Made by a program: the position numbers and the translations under genes. A stretch of 64,000 nt of DNA, taken from HGM11416 sp034104345. Lineage in GTDB: Bacteria > Bacillota > Clostridia > Christensenellales > Borkfalkiaceae. Positions 43,571 to 52,151 of the stretch are shown here, piece by piece. The notes under the pieces were generated by a model that ran no database searches, had not been told where the DNA came from, and saw only the letters and a program-made list of their open reading frames with translations. Each line of letters starts with the position of its first letter. Within the stretch, counting starts at the first letter, position 1. Where the stretch lies: the NCBI GenBank assembly GCA_034104345.1, contig JAXEDY010000015.1:6582-70581 (forward strand), given 5' to 3'.

Positions 43571-44977
43571 ATGAAAAAGCAGGATAATCAGACCATAAAC
43601 ATGTTCGATTCGGATAACGGCGACGACGCGTTCAAAAAAGGCGATAACGGCGGCTTGTTTAGCGCGGGGGCGGGAACGGAAAACCCCGACAGAGCAAAAC
43701 TTGTTCCGCTCGCCGAACGCATGCGCCCCGTAACCATACGCGAATTTTTGGGGCAAAATCACATTGCCGAAGAAGGCAGTCTGCTTCGCCGCGCCATTCA
43801 GCTCGACAGGCTGGGAAGTTGCATTTTTTGGGGTCCCCCGGGGTGCGGAAAAACCACGCTTGCAAACATAATAGCAAACTCGACGAGCGGCTATTTCGTA
43901 AAATTAAACGCGGTTTCGAGCGGGGTTGCCGACGTTAAGCGTGTTGCCGACGAAGCGCGCGAAAACTTAAAACTTTTCGGCAAAAAAACCTATTTACTTT
44001 TAGACGAATGTCACAGATTCAACAAAACGCAGTCCGATTCGCTTTTGCCGCTTATCGAGCAGGGCACCGTTATTTTTATAGGCTCTACCACCGAAAACCC
44101 TTACGCTTCGATGACTCCCGCAATAGTTTCGCGGTGCCGTGTGTTCGAATTTAAACACCTTGGCGAAAACGACGTAAAAACGGCGCTTTTACGCGCACTC
44201 GAAGATAAAAAACGGGGGCTCGGAAACTATCTTACGAAAGTCGACGACGAAGCGATAACGCACATAGCGCGCACCAGTGGCGGCGATTTGAGGGTGGCGT
44301 ATAACGCGCTCGAACTGGCGGTTTTAACGACGCCCGCAGGAGCAGACGGGGTTATTCGCGTTACGCTTAAAGACGCCGAGCAATCGATACAAAAAAAGGC
44401 GCTTTCTTTTGACGAAAGTTTATATTACGACGTGCTTTCGGCTTTTTGCAAAAGTCTGCGCGGAAGCGACAGCAGCGCCGCTCTTTATTGGGCGCAACGT
44501 CTTATTTCGGGCGGATGCGATCCGCTTTTAATTGCCCGCCGCGTTGTGGCGCACGCTTCCGAAGACGTGGGGCTTGCCGATCCGATGGCTATGATTCAGG
44601 CGGTTACGGCTATAGAATCGATAAAAAATTTAGGGCTGCCCGAAGGCATGCTTTCGCTTTCGCAAGCCATAGTTTACGTTTGTGAAGCGCCTAAATCGAA
44701 CAGGGTGTGCATCGCAATGGAAAAAGCCGCCGAAAAGGCGAAAAGCGTTTATAACGACGACGTTCCCGCACACCTTAAAAACAGCGTTTACGCAAGCGAT
44801 AAAGATAAAGAACTTTCGGCGGGGTATAAATATCCGCACAGTTACGGCGGCTACGTAAAGCAGCAATATCTGCCCGATTCGCTTAAGGGGGAAGTGTTTT
44901 ACGAGCCTACCGAAAACGGGTTCGAAAAAGAAATTAAAGAATTCCGCGCCTTAAAAAAAGAAAAATTCGGCGTATAA
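43571..44977 (+). CDS. rarA: Replication-associated recombination protein A (RarA/MgsA)
   Basis: A 468-residue AAA+ ATPase acting at stalled forks. Order: variable N-terminus of about 45 residues, LAERMRPVTIREFLGQNHI, Walker A WGPPGCGKTTLA (near 88-99), Walker B LLLDECHRF, sensor GSTTENP, and the RarA C-terminal domains with ALYWAQRLISGGCDPLLIARR, YPHSYGGYVKQQYLPD. Typical length. It is probably transcribed divergently from ylbJ. Confidence 0.93.
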   Translation: MKKQDNQTINMFDSDNGDDAFKKGDNGGLFSAGAGTENPDRAKLVPLAERMRPVTIREFLGQNHIAEEGSLLRRAIQLDRLGSCIFWGPPGCGKTTLANIIANSTSGYFVKLNAVSSGVADVKRVADEARENLKLFGKKTYLLLDECHRFNKTQSDSLLPLIEQGTVIFIGSTTENPYASMTPAIVSRCRVFEFKHLGENDVKTALLRALEDKKRGLGNYLTKVDDEAITHIARTSGGDLRVAYNALELAVLTTPAGADGVIRVTLKDAEQSIQKKALSFDESLYYDVLSAFCKSLRGSDSSAALYWAQRLISGGCDPLLIARRVVAHASEDVGLADPMAMIQAVTAIESIKNLGLPEGMLSLSQAIVYVCEAPKSNRVCIAMEKAAEKAKSVYNDDVPAHLKNSVYASDKDKELSAGYKYPHSYGGYVKQQYLPDSLKGEVFYEPTENGFEKEIKEFRALKKEKFGV

Positions 44978-45001
44978 TCCGCAAGTTTTGCGTTCTATTT
45001 T

Positions 45002-45916
45002 ATGGAAAAAAGATATTATTCGGCAAACGAGTTTTTCAAGTGGAAATTCGGCGAAAAAGTGTATAAACTTGCGCTTGCGGGCGGGTATACATGTCCCAAC
45101 CGCGACGGCAAGGCGGGAACGGGCGGCTGCATCTTTTGTTCGGGCGAAGGAAGCGGCGATTTTGCCGAAAAAAGGATTGGCGGCGATTTTAACGCACAAC
45201 TTATCGCGGCGCAAAACCGCCTTAAAAACAAAAACGCAGGCAATAAATTCATTGCTTACTTTCAATCGTTTACGGCAACTTACGCAAGCGCCGATTATAT
45301 AACGAATTTAATAACGCCCGCGTTGAAAAGTGGGGCTATATGTTCGTTATCGATTGCTACGCGCCCCGATTGCCTTGGCGATTACGTTATAAAAATATTA
45401 AAAAAAGCGGCGCAAATCAAGCCGCTTTTCGTTGAACTCGGGCTTCAGACATCGAACGAAAAAACCGCCGAAAAAATAAATCGTTGCTATAAAAACGAAA
45501 TTTATGAAAGCGCGGTTAAAAAACTTAAAGATATAGGCGTTAACGTGATAACGCACATAATTTTAGGGCTGCCTTTCGAAACCGAAGAGGACATGCTTGC
45601 GTCGGTCGACTACGCCTGCCGATATACCGACGGCATAAAACTTCAACTTCTGCACGTTTTAAAAGGCACTCCGCTTGAAAAAAGTTATTTAAACGGCGAG
45701 TTCGAAACGCTTTCGCTTGAACGTTACGCCGATATTTTATGCAAAGCCGTTCGCCGAATACCGAAAAACATAGTTATTCACCGTTTAACGGGCGACGCGC
45801 CTAAAAAAGATTTATCGGCGCCGCTTTGGTCCGCCGACAAAAAGCGCGTTTTAAATTATATAAACGCCGAATTCGAAAAACGAAACGTTATGCAGGGCGA
45901 ACTTGCGCCGCAATAA
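45002..45916 (+). CDS. TIGR01212-family radical SAM protein (YtqA-like)
   Basis: 304 residues. The Fe-S motif is GGYTCPNRDGKAGTGGCIFC (cysteines in a C-x12-C-x2-C arrangement characteristic of the family), followed by LSIATRPDCL, LGLQTSN and ILGLPFETEEDM. The family is also similar to ELP3-like radical SAM domains; its substrate is not known. It starts 24 bases after rarA, so the two are likely co-transcribed. Confidence 0.88.
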   Translation: MEKRYYSANEFFKWKFGEKVYKLALAGGYTCPNRDGKAGTGGCIFCSGEGSGDFAEKRIGGDFNAQLIAAQNRLKNKNAGNKFIAYFQSFTATYASADYITNLITPALKSGAICSLSIATRPDCLGDYVIKILKKAAQIKPLFVELGLQTSNEKTAEKINRCYKNEIYESAVKKLKDIGVNVITHIILGLPFETEEDMLASVDYACRYTDGIKLQLLHVLKGTPLEKSYLNGEFETLSLERYADILCKAVRRIPKNIVIHRLTGDAPKKDLSAPLWSADKKRVLNYINAEFEKRNVMQGELAPQ

Positions 45917-45942
45917 TTCAATTTGAAATTTAATAAAAATTT

Positions 45943-45994
45943 AAAACCCGTCTATAAGTCGAAACCTTTGATAATCGACCTATAGGCGGGTTTT
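45943..45994. repeat. Long palindromic repeat (copy G)
   Basis: AAAACCCGTCTATAAGTCGA, a 12-base loop, then TCGACCTATAGGCGGGTTTT: 20-base arms with two mismatches. This is the fullest imperfect version of the family and probably ends the rarA-radical SAM transcript. Confidence 0.85.
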
Positions 45995-46107
45995 AATTAC
46001 TGCCATTTATCGAAAAAAGCAGCACGCATAAGCGTAAACATAATCGGCTGTTCTCATTTGGGGAAAGTGATTTTTACGGGCGAAGCAAGTAAAAATCGAA
46101 AGGCGAC

Positions 46108-46162
46108 AAGCAACAATCCCTCAGTCAACTTGCGGTGCCGGCTCTCTTTGCTCAAAGTAGCC
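46108..46162. repeat. Decayed CCCTCAGTC-type dispersed repeat
   Basis: AATCCCTCAGTCAACTTGCG, then GGTGCCGGCTCTCTTTGC and TCAAAGTAGCC. From memory this resembles a palindrome common between genes of gut Firmicutes (CCCTCAGTC ... GACAGCTCCCTTT ... AAGGGAGCC), with several mutations. Confidence 0.5.
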
Positions 46163-46164
46163 TT

Positions 46165-46284
46165 TTATTTTATGATTATTGTATAATAAAAAAAGGGCGA
46201 TTCGTGAATCGCCCCTACTATTATATATTTTATGATTATTGTATAATAAAAAAAAGGGCGATTCGTGAATCGCCCCTACTATAT
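46165..46284. repeat. Tandem pair of 60-61-base units with GGGCGATTC palindrome
   Basis: Two near-identical units, each TATGATTATTGTATAATAAA, an A-run, then GGGCGATTCGTGAATCGCCC (9-bp stem, 2-base loop) and CTACTAT. TATGATTATT starts at 46171 and again at 46231. The reverse strand reads GTAGGGGCGATTC, relating it to the GTAGGGG elements at 5925 and 32843. Confidence 0.85.
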
Positions 46285-46403
46285 ATATAAGAAAAGCTCA
46301 TAAATATTGAGGTCTGTCGATGACCGCTTCTACGATTAAAGATAACCGTTCATACGATAAAAATTATCGTTACAACAACACGGTTATTGCGAAATTTTAA
46401 CGC

Positions 46404-47309
46404 TCAATCGCAAAAAACGTCTGAAAAGGTTTGAAGATTCGCGCGTTTTAAAACGGTTTTTATGGCGTTATCCGTAAACGACGGAAATAATTTTCCGAAG
46501 ACGCTCATGGCGTGCGCGTCGGCGCCTACCACGATGCGTTTTTTTCTTTTAACAATGTGTTTTAACATTACGTCGGTCATTTTGTCGGGATTGCCGCAAA
46601 CTTTTGCGATAAGCCTTTTTTCTTTTTCCGAAACTTCGGTCTGACTGCGGAATATCGAAGTAGCCGAAAAGCCGGGAAGTATAAGCCCGACGTATAAATC
46701 GGGACGTTCGAGTGCCAGCACTTTCGTAAATGCGGCGATCGCGCTTTTCGAAGCGGTGTAAGCCGCCGTGCCGATAACGCACGCAAGTGCCGCCGAACTC
46801 GAAACGTTTATTATCGCGCCCTTAAATTTATCGTTAGTCTGCCTCGTTGTTTCGGTGCCGTCAATCAAGCCCATAAGGTGCTTTATCGAATAAACGCCCG
46901 CAAAAAAGTTGGTGGCAAACGTGTTTTCAAGCATGCCGCTTTTTAGTTTTTGAAATTTGCAAAATGGCGGCAGAACGCCCGCGTTGTTAATTAAAACGTC
47001 GATGGTTTTTCCGTTTGAAAGCAGATCGGCTTTAAGATTCGCCCAATTCTGCTCGATACTTACGTCGAACGTTTTATATTCGAAACCGCCTTTGCCGTTC
47101 GTTCCGTCGAAACCGCCCGATAAAAGTTCGTTTTTAATGGCTAAAAGTTTGCTTTCGGTGCGCCCGACGCCTAAAACGTTGCAGTTATAGCGTTTTACAA
47201 GTTTTTCCGCTAAAAGTTTGCCGAACCCCGAACCCGCTCCTGTTATAAGCACGTTTTTGCCGTAAATCCACGCTTTTTTATATTTTTTGTTTAGTTTTAA
47301 CCTATTCAT
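46404..47309 (-). CDS. Short-chain dehydrogenase/reductase (SDR)
   Basis: 301 residues with the classical SDR pattern: NAD(P) loop TGAGSGFG (near 22-29), NNAG (near 109-112), catalytic Ser (INVSSSAA) and YTASK (Tyr-x-x-x-Lys near 181-185), followed by LPGF. An extra basic N-terminus (MNRLKLNKKYKKAW) precedes the Rossmann fold. The substrate is unknown. It is divergent from pstS, so its promoter region overlaps the Pho-box region. Confidence 0.85.
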   Translation of the reverse strand: MNRLKLNKKYKKAWIYGKNVLITGAGSGFGKLLAEKLVKRYNCNVLGVGRTESKLLAIKNELLSGGFDGTNGKGGFEYKTFDVSIEQNWANLKADLLSNGKTIDVLINNAGVLPPFCKFQKLKSGMLENTFATNFFAGVYSIKHLMGLIDGTETTRQTNDKFKGAIINVSSSAALACVIGTAAYTASKSAIAAFTKVLALERPDLYVGLILPGFSATSIFRSQTEVSEKEKRLIAKVCGNPDKMTDVMLKHIVKRKKRIVVGADAHAMSVFGKLFPSFTDNAIKTVLKRANLQTFSDVFCD

Positions 47310-47360
47310 AATAATAAAATTTTAACATATTTTTTATCATAATAAAAACGAATTTGCCGC

Positions 47361-47399
47361 TTTACTAAAACTTTACATAAAATTTATCATATTTGTAAT
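47361..47399 (+). promoter_or_regulatory. Pho box: four hexamers at 11-base spacing
   Basis: TTTACT (47361), TTTACA (47372), TTTATC (47383), TGTAAT (47394), each separated by exactly five bases. This matches the Bacillus PhoP-type arrangement of TTAACA-like hexamers with a helical period. A -10-like TAGAAT lies at 47421. It precedes the whole pst-pho gene group. Confidence 0.75.
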
Positions 47400-47483
47400 G
47401 CAAGGCGCGAAAAAAAGAGATAGAATATAGGCGTAAAAAGAAAAAACAAGAACGTCAAAAATAAGTTCAAAGGAGTAAAAATT

Positions 47484-48458
47484 ATGAAAACAAGAAGATT
47501 AGGCAAAATGTTAAAAAAAATGTTGGTAATCGCGCTCGGCGCAACTTTGACATTAGGCGCAAGCCTTGCGGCGGGTTGTCAAAGCGGGTTTAACGCAGAA
47601 AAAAACATAACCGTGGTTGCCCGCGATAACAACAGCGGCACGCGCGAAGCGTTCGATACCGTAGTTACCGCCGACGGCGTTAACTACCTTATGATGAAAG
47701 AAAACGGTCAAAAAGTTTTTTATACGACGGATAAGGCAAACTTCTACGAAAAAACGGGCGTTGCCCGCGCGGCGGTAAGTTCGGATCCGCAGGCGATCGG
47801 TTACATCTCGCTCGGCTCGGTCGACGACAGCATTAAAGTAGTTAAAGTAAACGGAGTTGCTCCGTCGAAAGAAACGGTTTTAGACGGAACCTATAAAATT
47901 CAGCGTCCGTTCGTTATTATGACGAATAAATCGGTAACTCTTACGAAGAGAACCGCCGACTTCGTAAAATATCTGCACAGTTCGTCGGTTGAAGCCGATT
48001 GCGAAGCCGCTGGCGTTATTTTCCTTAAAGATCCCGCAAAACGCGCAAACGAAGGCGAACCCGCTATCGAAGTAGGCGAAGCGTTCGTTAAAGACGATAG
48101 CCTTACGGATATGACCAAAATAGTAGTTCGCGGTTCTACTTCGATGGAAGAAGTTATAACCAAAGCCGCTAAATCTTACGCCGATATTTACGGAGCAGAT
48201 CCTTCGGCATTGTTCGACGTTCAACTTCAGGGGTCGTCGGTCGGCAGAAAAGCGGTCGAAGGCGACACTACGGGTAACGTAATAGGTCTTTCGTCGGCGG
48301 CGGTTAAAAACGACAAACTTAACAGTTTCAACGTTTGTCTCGACGCGGTAGCGGTTATCGTAAATAAACAAAACGAACTTATAAACGATTTGACTTTGGC
48401 AGACTTGTATAAGATATACACCGGAGCGATAACAAAGTTTTCGGGACTTAGCAAATAA
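47484..48458 (+). CDS. pstS: Phosphate-binding lipoprotein PstS, circularly permuted
   Basis: 324 residues with a lipobox (LAAGC, Cys 33). In standard PstS the segment with G-S-T/S-S and INVQGGGSSAG comes first and the SGTR segment second. Here the SGTR part comes first (ITVVARDNNSGTREAF near 41-58, then SDPQAIGYISLGSVD near 94-108 and RPFVIMTN), and the usual first lobe follows (KIVVRGSTSMEEVI near 212-225, QLQGSSVGRKAVEG, ALDGIAVIV-like CLDAVAVIVNKQN, DLYKIYTGAITKFSG), where the protein ends. This is a clean circular permutation. The role is to capture phosphate for PstCA-PstB. The start has AAAGGAG. Confidence 0.9.
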   Translation: MKTRRLGKMLKKMLVIALGATLTLGASLAAGCQSGFNAEKNITVVARDNNSGTREAFDTVVTADGVNYLMMKENGQKVFYTTDKANFYEKTGVARAAVSSDPQAIGYISLGSVDDSIKVVKVNGVAPSKETVLDGTYKIQRPFVIMTNKSVTLTKRTADFVKYLHSSSVEADCEAAGVIFLKDPAKRANEGEPAIEVGEAFVKDDSLTDMTKIVVRGSTSMEEVITKAAKSYADIYGADPSALFDVQLQGSSVGRKAVEGDTTGNVIGLSSAAVKNDKLNSFNVCLDAVAVIVNKQNELINDLTLADLYKIYTGAITKFSGLSK

Positions 48459-48596
48459 GTTCGGCAAATAAGTTTTGCAAACAGACTTTGCAAATAAGTT
48501 TTAAAAAACGGAAAACGCAACGCCTTAAAGACGCAAAGCGGGTAAGAAGTCCGCTTTAATGCGCATAAATCGGCAGCGAAAAAAGAGATAATATCT

Positions 48597-50423
48597 ATGA
48601 CTTCTGTAAAATTAAAAGATAAAACAGGAAAAGCGGCGTTTGCCGCGGCGGCGACTATCTGCACGATAGCCGTTGCCGTGGTATTCGTTTTTCTTATTAT
48701 AAAAAGCGTTCCGTCGCTTAATAAAATAGGTTTTTTCAACTTTTTGTTCGGCGATAAATGGATGCCCGACCGCGAAGCGTCTTTCGATAAACCGCTTTTG
48801 GGTTCTTACGGCATTTTCAAAATGATAGTCGGCACGTTTGCCGCTACGGTCGGCGCGCTTATATTCGGCGGAATAACGGGATATTTCGCCGCCGTTTTTC
48901 TGGCATTTTATTGCCCTAAAAAATTAAAAAAACCGCTGTTTTCGCTCGTAAACCTGCTTGCGGGCATACCTTCGGTCGTTTACGGATTTTTCGGAATAAC
49001 TTTCTTACTTCCCGCTCTCGCGTTCATTGCCCCGAATAACGGCAGCGGGCTGCTTGCTACTTCGATAATTTTGGGGATCATGATACTTCCCACCGTAGTT
49101 TCGCTTTCGAAAACTTCGCTCGAAGCGGTGCCGCAAAGTTATTACGAAAATTCGCTCGCGCTCGGCGCAACCAAAGATAAAACGGTGTTCCGCGTGGTTT
49201 CGCCCGCCGCACGGTCGGGTATTACCGCTTCGCTTATTTTAGGCATAGGCAGGGCGCTCGGCGAAACTATGGCCGTGGTTATGGTGGCGGGCAACGCGGT
49301 TGCTTACCCGAACGGCTTATTTTCGTCGTTCCGCGTGCTTACCGCCAACATCGTTCTCGAAATGGGGTATGCGGGCGAAGTGCAGGAAGGAGCTTTAATC
49401 GCAACGGGCGTAGTGCTTTTGCTGTTCGTTCTGCTCGTAAACCTTGCGCTTAACTTTGCAGGAACGCGTGCCGTTAAAAAATTAAGCGGAAAAACGAAAC
49501 CCGAAACCAAGTTTACGCTGTTTAATTCGCGCTTTAAAAAATCGATAGGCGATGGGTTGGGCATGTTTTCGGATAAAATCCGCGCGTGCACAATAGGCAA
49601 ATGCTTTTCGATAGCGGCAGGCGTTCTTGCGGTCGGCGCGCTGGTGTTGGTTTTAGGATTTATTTTTGTGAACGGGCTTCCCGAACTTATAAAACAGCCG
49701 TCGCTTATTTACGGCGCGTTTGAATTCGGCAGCGATAAAGTTACCGTTCTGCCCGCAATAATAACGACGCTCATATCGGTAGTGTTAAGCCTTTTAATTT
49801 CGCTTCCTATAGGCATTATGACGGCGATTTTCTTAAACGAATACGCAAAAAAAACAAACTTTTTCGTAAAGGCGGTGCGCGCGGCGATAGACGTGTTAAG
49901 CGGCGTTCCGTCGATAGTTTACGGACTTTTCGGTATGGTAACGTTCGTGCCGTTGTTCGGCGGCGGAACGAGCATTCTGGCGGGCGTTTGCACCGTAAGC
50001 ATAATGCTTTTGCCTGTTATCGTCCGCTCGGTCGAAGAAAGCCTTAAATCGGTTCCGGATTCGCTGCGAGAAGGAAGCCTTGCGCTCGGCGCGGGAAAAC
50101 TGCGCACCATATTCAAAGTGGTTCTGCCTTCGGCGCTCCCCGGCATAACTTCGGCGATAATACTCAGCATGGGCAGGGTGATAAGCGAATCGGCACCGTT
50201 TATTTACACAATGGGTTCGGTTATATGCGCAACGCCCAAATCGCTTACGGAAGGCGGCGCCACGCTCGCGGTTGCGCTTTATCAACTTTCGGGCGAAGGC
50301 TGGCACGTTAAAGAAGCGTATGCCACCGCGGTTATTTTAATAGTTATAGTGCTTGCCTTAAACGTTACGGCAGAACTTATAACTTCTAAAATCAAACGCA
50401 ATTTGTTCGGCGCAAAAAATTAA
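48597..50423 (+). CDS. pstCA: Fused phosphate permease PstC-PstA
   Basis: 608 residues containing two complete ABC permease domains. Residues about 1-290 are PstC-like (LAGIPSVVYGFFG; EAA-loop ENSLALGATKDKTVFRVVSP; RALGETMAVVMVAGN). Residues about 325-608 are PstA-like (LSGVPSIVYGLFG; EGSLALGAGKLRTIFKVVLP; GRVISESAPFIYTMG). Each half has about six helices; a basic linker (about 285-325) joins them. One frame, no internal stop or ribosome binding site. It forms the membrane channel of the phosphate importer. Confidence 0.92.
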   Translation: MTSVKLKDKTGKAAFAAAATICTIAVAVVFVFLIIKSVPSLNKIGFFNFLFGDKWMPDREASFDKPLLGSYGIFKMIVGTFAATVGALIFGGITGYFAAVFLAFYCPKKLKKPLFSLVNLLAGIPSVVYGFFGITFLLPALAFIAPNNGSGLLATSIILGIMILPTVVSLSKTSLEAVPQSYYENSLALGATKDKTVFRVVSPAARSGITASLILGIGRALGETMAVVMVAGNAVAYPNGLFSSFRVLTANIVLEMGYAGEVQEGALIATGVVLLLFVLLVNLALNFAGTRAVKKLSGKTKPETKFTLFNSRFKKSIGDGLGMFSDKIRACTIGKCFSIAAGVLAVGALVLVLGFIFVNGLPELIKQPSLIYGAFEFGSDKVTVLPAIITTLISVVLSLLISLPIGIMTAIFLNEYAKKTNFFVKAVRAAIDVLSGVPSIVYGLFGMVTFVPLFGGGTSILAGVCTVSIMLLPVIVRSVEESLKSVPDSLREGSLALGAGKLRTIFKVVLPSALPGITSAIILSMGRVISESAPFIYTMGSVICATPKSLTEGGATLAVALYQLSGEGWHVKEAYATAVILIVIVLALNVTAELITSKIKRNLFGAKN

Positions 50424-50492
50424 ACGAGCGTAAAAAGCATTAAACAAAAACCAAGCGAAGACGTTTTAAAATAAAAGGCGGAAGATAAAATT

Positions 50493-51308
50493 ATGAATAT
50501 AAAAGACAAAAAAGCGAAAGAAAAAATGCTGAACGATTTGGTAAGAAGCGGCGAATTTGCGGGCGACTTGTCCGTTAAAAACGCAAACCTTTGGTATAAC
50601 GATTTTCAGGCGCTTAAAAACGTGAACATCGAAATTCCCGAAAAAAAAGTTACCGCCTTTATCGGACCTTCGGGCTGCGGAAAATCTACTTTTTTAAAGT
50701 GCTTTAACCGCATGAACGACCTTGTGGAAGGTTGCCGCATCGAAGGCGAGTTTAAAATAGGCGGCACCGATATTTACGGAAAAATCGACGTAAACGACCT
50801 TAGAAGAAGCGTCGGTATGGTATTTCAGAAGCCTAATCCTTTCCCCGCGAGCGTTTACGACAACGTTGCTTACGGACCGCGGACCGTAGGAATAAGAAAA
50901 CGCGCCGAGCTCGACGAAATAGTAGAAAAATCCTTGCGCGGCGCTTCGATGTGGGACGAACTTAAAGGCAGGCTCGATAAATCGGCTTTGGCCCTTTCGG
51001 GCGGACAACAGCAACGGCTTTGCATAGCGCGCGCTTTGGCGGCAAACCCGCACGTTCTGCTTATGGACGAACCCACTTCGGCGTTAGATCCCATATCCAC
51101 GGGCAAAATCGAAGAACTTATCGAAGAATTAAAAAAGAAAGTTACGATAATAATAGTAACGCACAACATGCAGCAGGCAACGCGAATTGCCGATAAAACG
51201 GCGTTCTTTTTACTCGGCGAACTTGTGGAATACGGCGATACCGAAAAGATTTTTACGTCGCCCGAAGACAAGCGCACCGAAAATTATATTACCGGCAGAT
51301 TCGGTTGA
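50493..51308 (+). CDS. pstB: Phosphate ABC transporter ATPase
   Basis: A 271-residue ATPase driving phosphate import: Walker A GPSGCGKST (58-66), Q-loop VFQKPNPFP typical of PstB, signature LSGGQQQRLCIARAL, Walker B LLMDEPTSALD and the switch THNMQQA. The first 22 residues are an added lysine-rich lead-in. It follows pstCA after 69 bases. Confidence 0.96.
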   Translation: MNIKDKKAKEKMLNDLVRSGEFAGDLSVKNANLWYNDFQALKNVNIEIPEKKVTAFIGPSGCGKSTFLKCFNRMNDLVEGCRIEGEFKIGGTDIYGKIDVNDLRRSVGMVFQKPNPFPASVYDNVAYGPRTVGIRKRAELDEIVEKSLRGASMWDELKGRLDKSALALSGGQQQRLCIARALAANPHVLLMDEPTSALDPISTGKIEELIEELKKKVTIIIVTHNMQQATRIADKTAFFLLGELVEYGDTEKIFTSPEDKRTENYITGRFG

Positions 51309-51421
51309 TATAAAAAACGAGAGATAAAAGTCGCCTTTTCGGTAATTTGTGATGACGAATGAAATACCTGAATTAAAATAACTAAAAAAAATACTTGAAA
51401 AAAGGAGTGCGATATTATATA

Positions 51422-52066
51422 ATGAGTATAAGAAACAAATACGAAAAAGAACTTGAAAGCGTTTTCAATAAACTTATAAAAATGTGTCATACCGTTGAAA
51501 CGGCAATCGAAAAATCGATAAACGCCCTTATAAACCGCGACTACAAACTTTCGCGCGAAATAATGGAAGAAGATAAAATCGTCGATCGGCAGGAACGCGA
51601 AATCGAGCAGGATTGTTTGAAAATTCTGCTTATGGAGCACCCCGTTGCGGGCGATTTCCGCGACGTTTCGGCGGCGCTTAAAATGATAACCGATTTAGAG
51701 CGCATAGGAGATCAGGCGGCGGATATTTCGGAACTTTCGCTTGCGTTCGGCGACCAGCCGTTTATTAAAAAGCCCGAACATATCGAACTTATGGCAAAAC
51801 TCGTAATAAGCATGGTTAAAGACGGCGTTCACAGTTATATAAACCGCGACGAAAAAGCGGCAGCCGAACTCGATAAGCGCGACGATAAAGTAGACGAACT
51901 TTTCGAAACGGTTAAAAAAGAACTCGTGGGACTGATACGAAAAGATCCCGAAAACGCCGATCAGGCTATACTTTTTATGATGATCGCAAAGTATTTGGAA
52001 CGCATAGGCGACCACGCCGTGAACATCGGCGAGTGGGCGGAATATGCCGCAACAGGCACGCGTTAA
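51422..52066 (+). CDS. phoU: Phosphate signalling regulator PhoU
   Basis: About 214 residues forming two three-helix bundles. The conserved metal-binding motifs are present: DxxxD forms (EDKIVDRQEREIEQDC; RDDKVDELFE) and ITDLERIGDQAADISE and YLERIGDHAVNIGEW. PhoU links the Pst transporter to the PhoR kinase and damps phosphate uptake. An in-frame start upstream at 51395 would add nine residues; ATG 51422 has an AAAGGAG 14 bases before it and fits the family. Confidence 0.95.
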   Translation: MSIRNKYEKELESVFNKLIKMCHTVETAIEKSINALINRDYKLSREIMEEDKIVDRQEREIEQDCLKILLMEHPVAGDFRDVSAALKMITDLERIGDQAADISELSLAFGDQPFIKKPEHIELMAKLVISMVKDGVHSYINRDEKAAAELDKRDDKVDELFETVKKELVGLIRKDPENADQAILFMMIAKYLERIGDHAVNIGEWAEYAATGTR

Positions 52067-52087
52067 ATGTTTTTTAAAAAAATGCCT

Positions 52088-52122
52088 AAAGTGGCGATAA
52101 TCGACCTATAGCCTCACTTATT
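52088..52122. repeat. Palindromic repeat (copy H)
   Basis: AAAGTGGCGATAATCGACCT then ATAGCCTCACTTATT. It lies between phoU and phoB, 22 bases after the phoU stop, and may attenuate transcription into the regulator genes. Confidence 0.8.
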
Positions 52123-52151
52123 AAAAAATCGAGGCAAAAAAAGGAGCATAA

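Larger units (their letters stand above)
45917..46403. other. Repeat-rich spacer
   Basis: 487 bases with four unrelated repeats: the long palindrome (45943-45994), a 9-bp perfect stem GATTTTTAC/GTAAAAATC (46069-46097), a decayed CCCTCAGTC-type element (46108-46162), and two tandem 60-base units (46165-46284). A 26-codon frame at 46320-46400 has a GAGG site seven bases before its ATG (MTASTIKDNRSYDKNYRYNN...); coding status doubtful. Confidence 0.6.

Noticed and set aside
45327..45358. Possible palindrome copy inside the radical SAM gene (AAAAGTGGGGCTATATGTTC)
   Set aside because: It resembles the reversed family, but the encoded SLSIATRPDCL is the conserved family motif at the expected place, so no insertion is needed to explain it and the match is partial.
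46320..46400. 26-codon frame with a GAGG site
   Set aside because: Too short and in a repeat-rich spacer convergent with the SDR gene; no homology recognised, so it is only mentioned in the spacer entry.
47310..47360. LexA or Fur-type operator in the pstS-SDR spacer
   Set aside because: Only the Pho-type hexamers follow a clear rule; other matches are chance AT-rich words.
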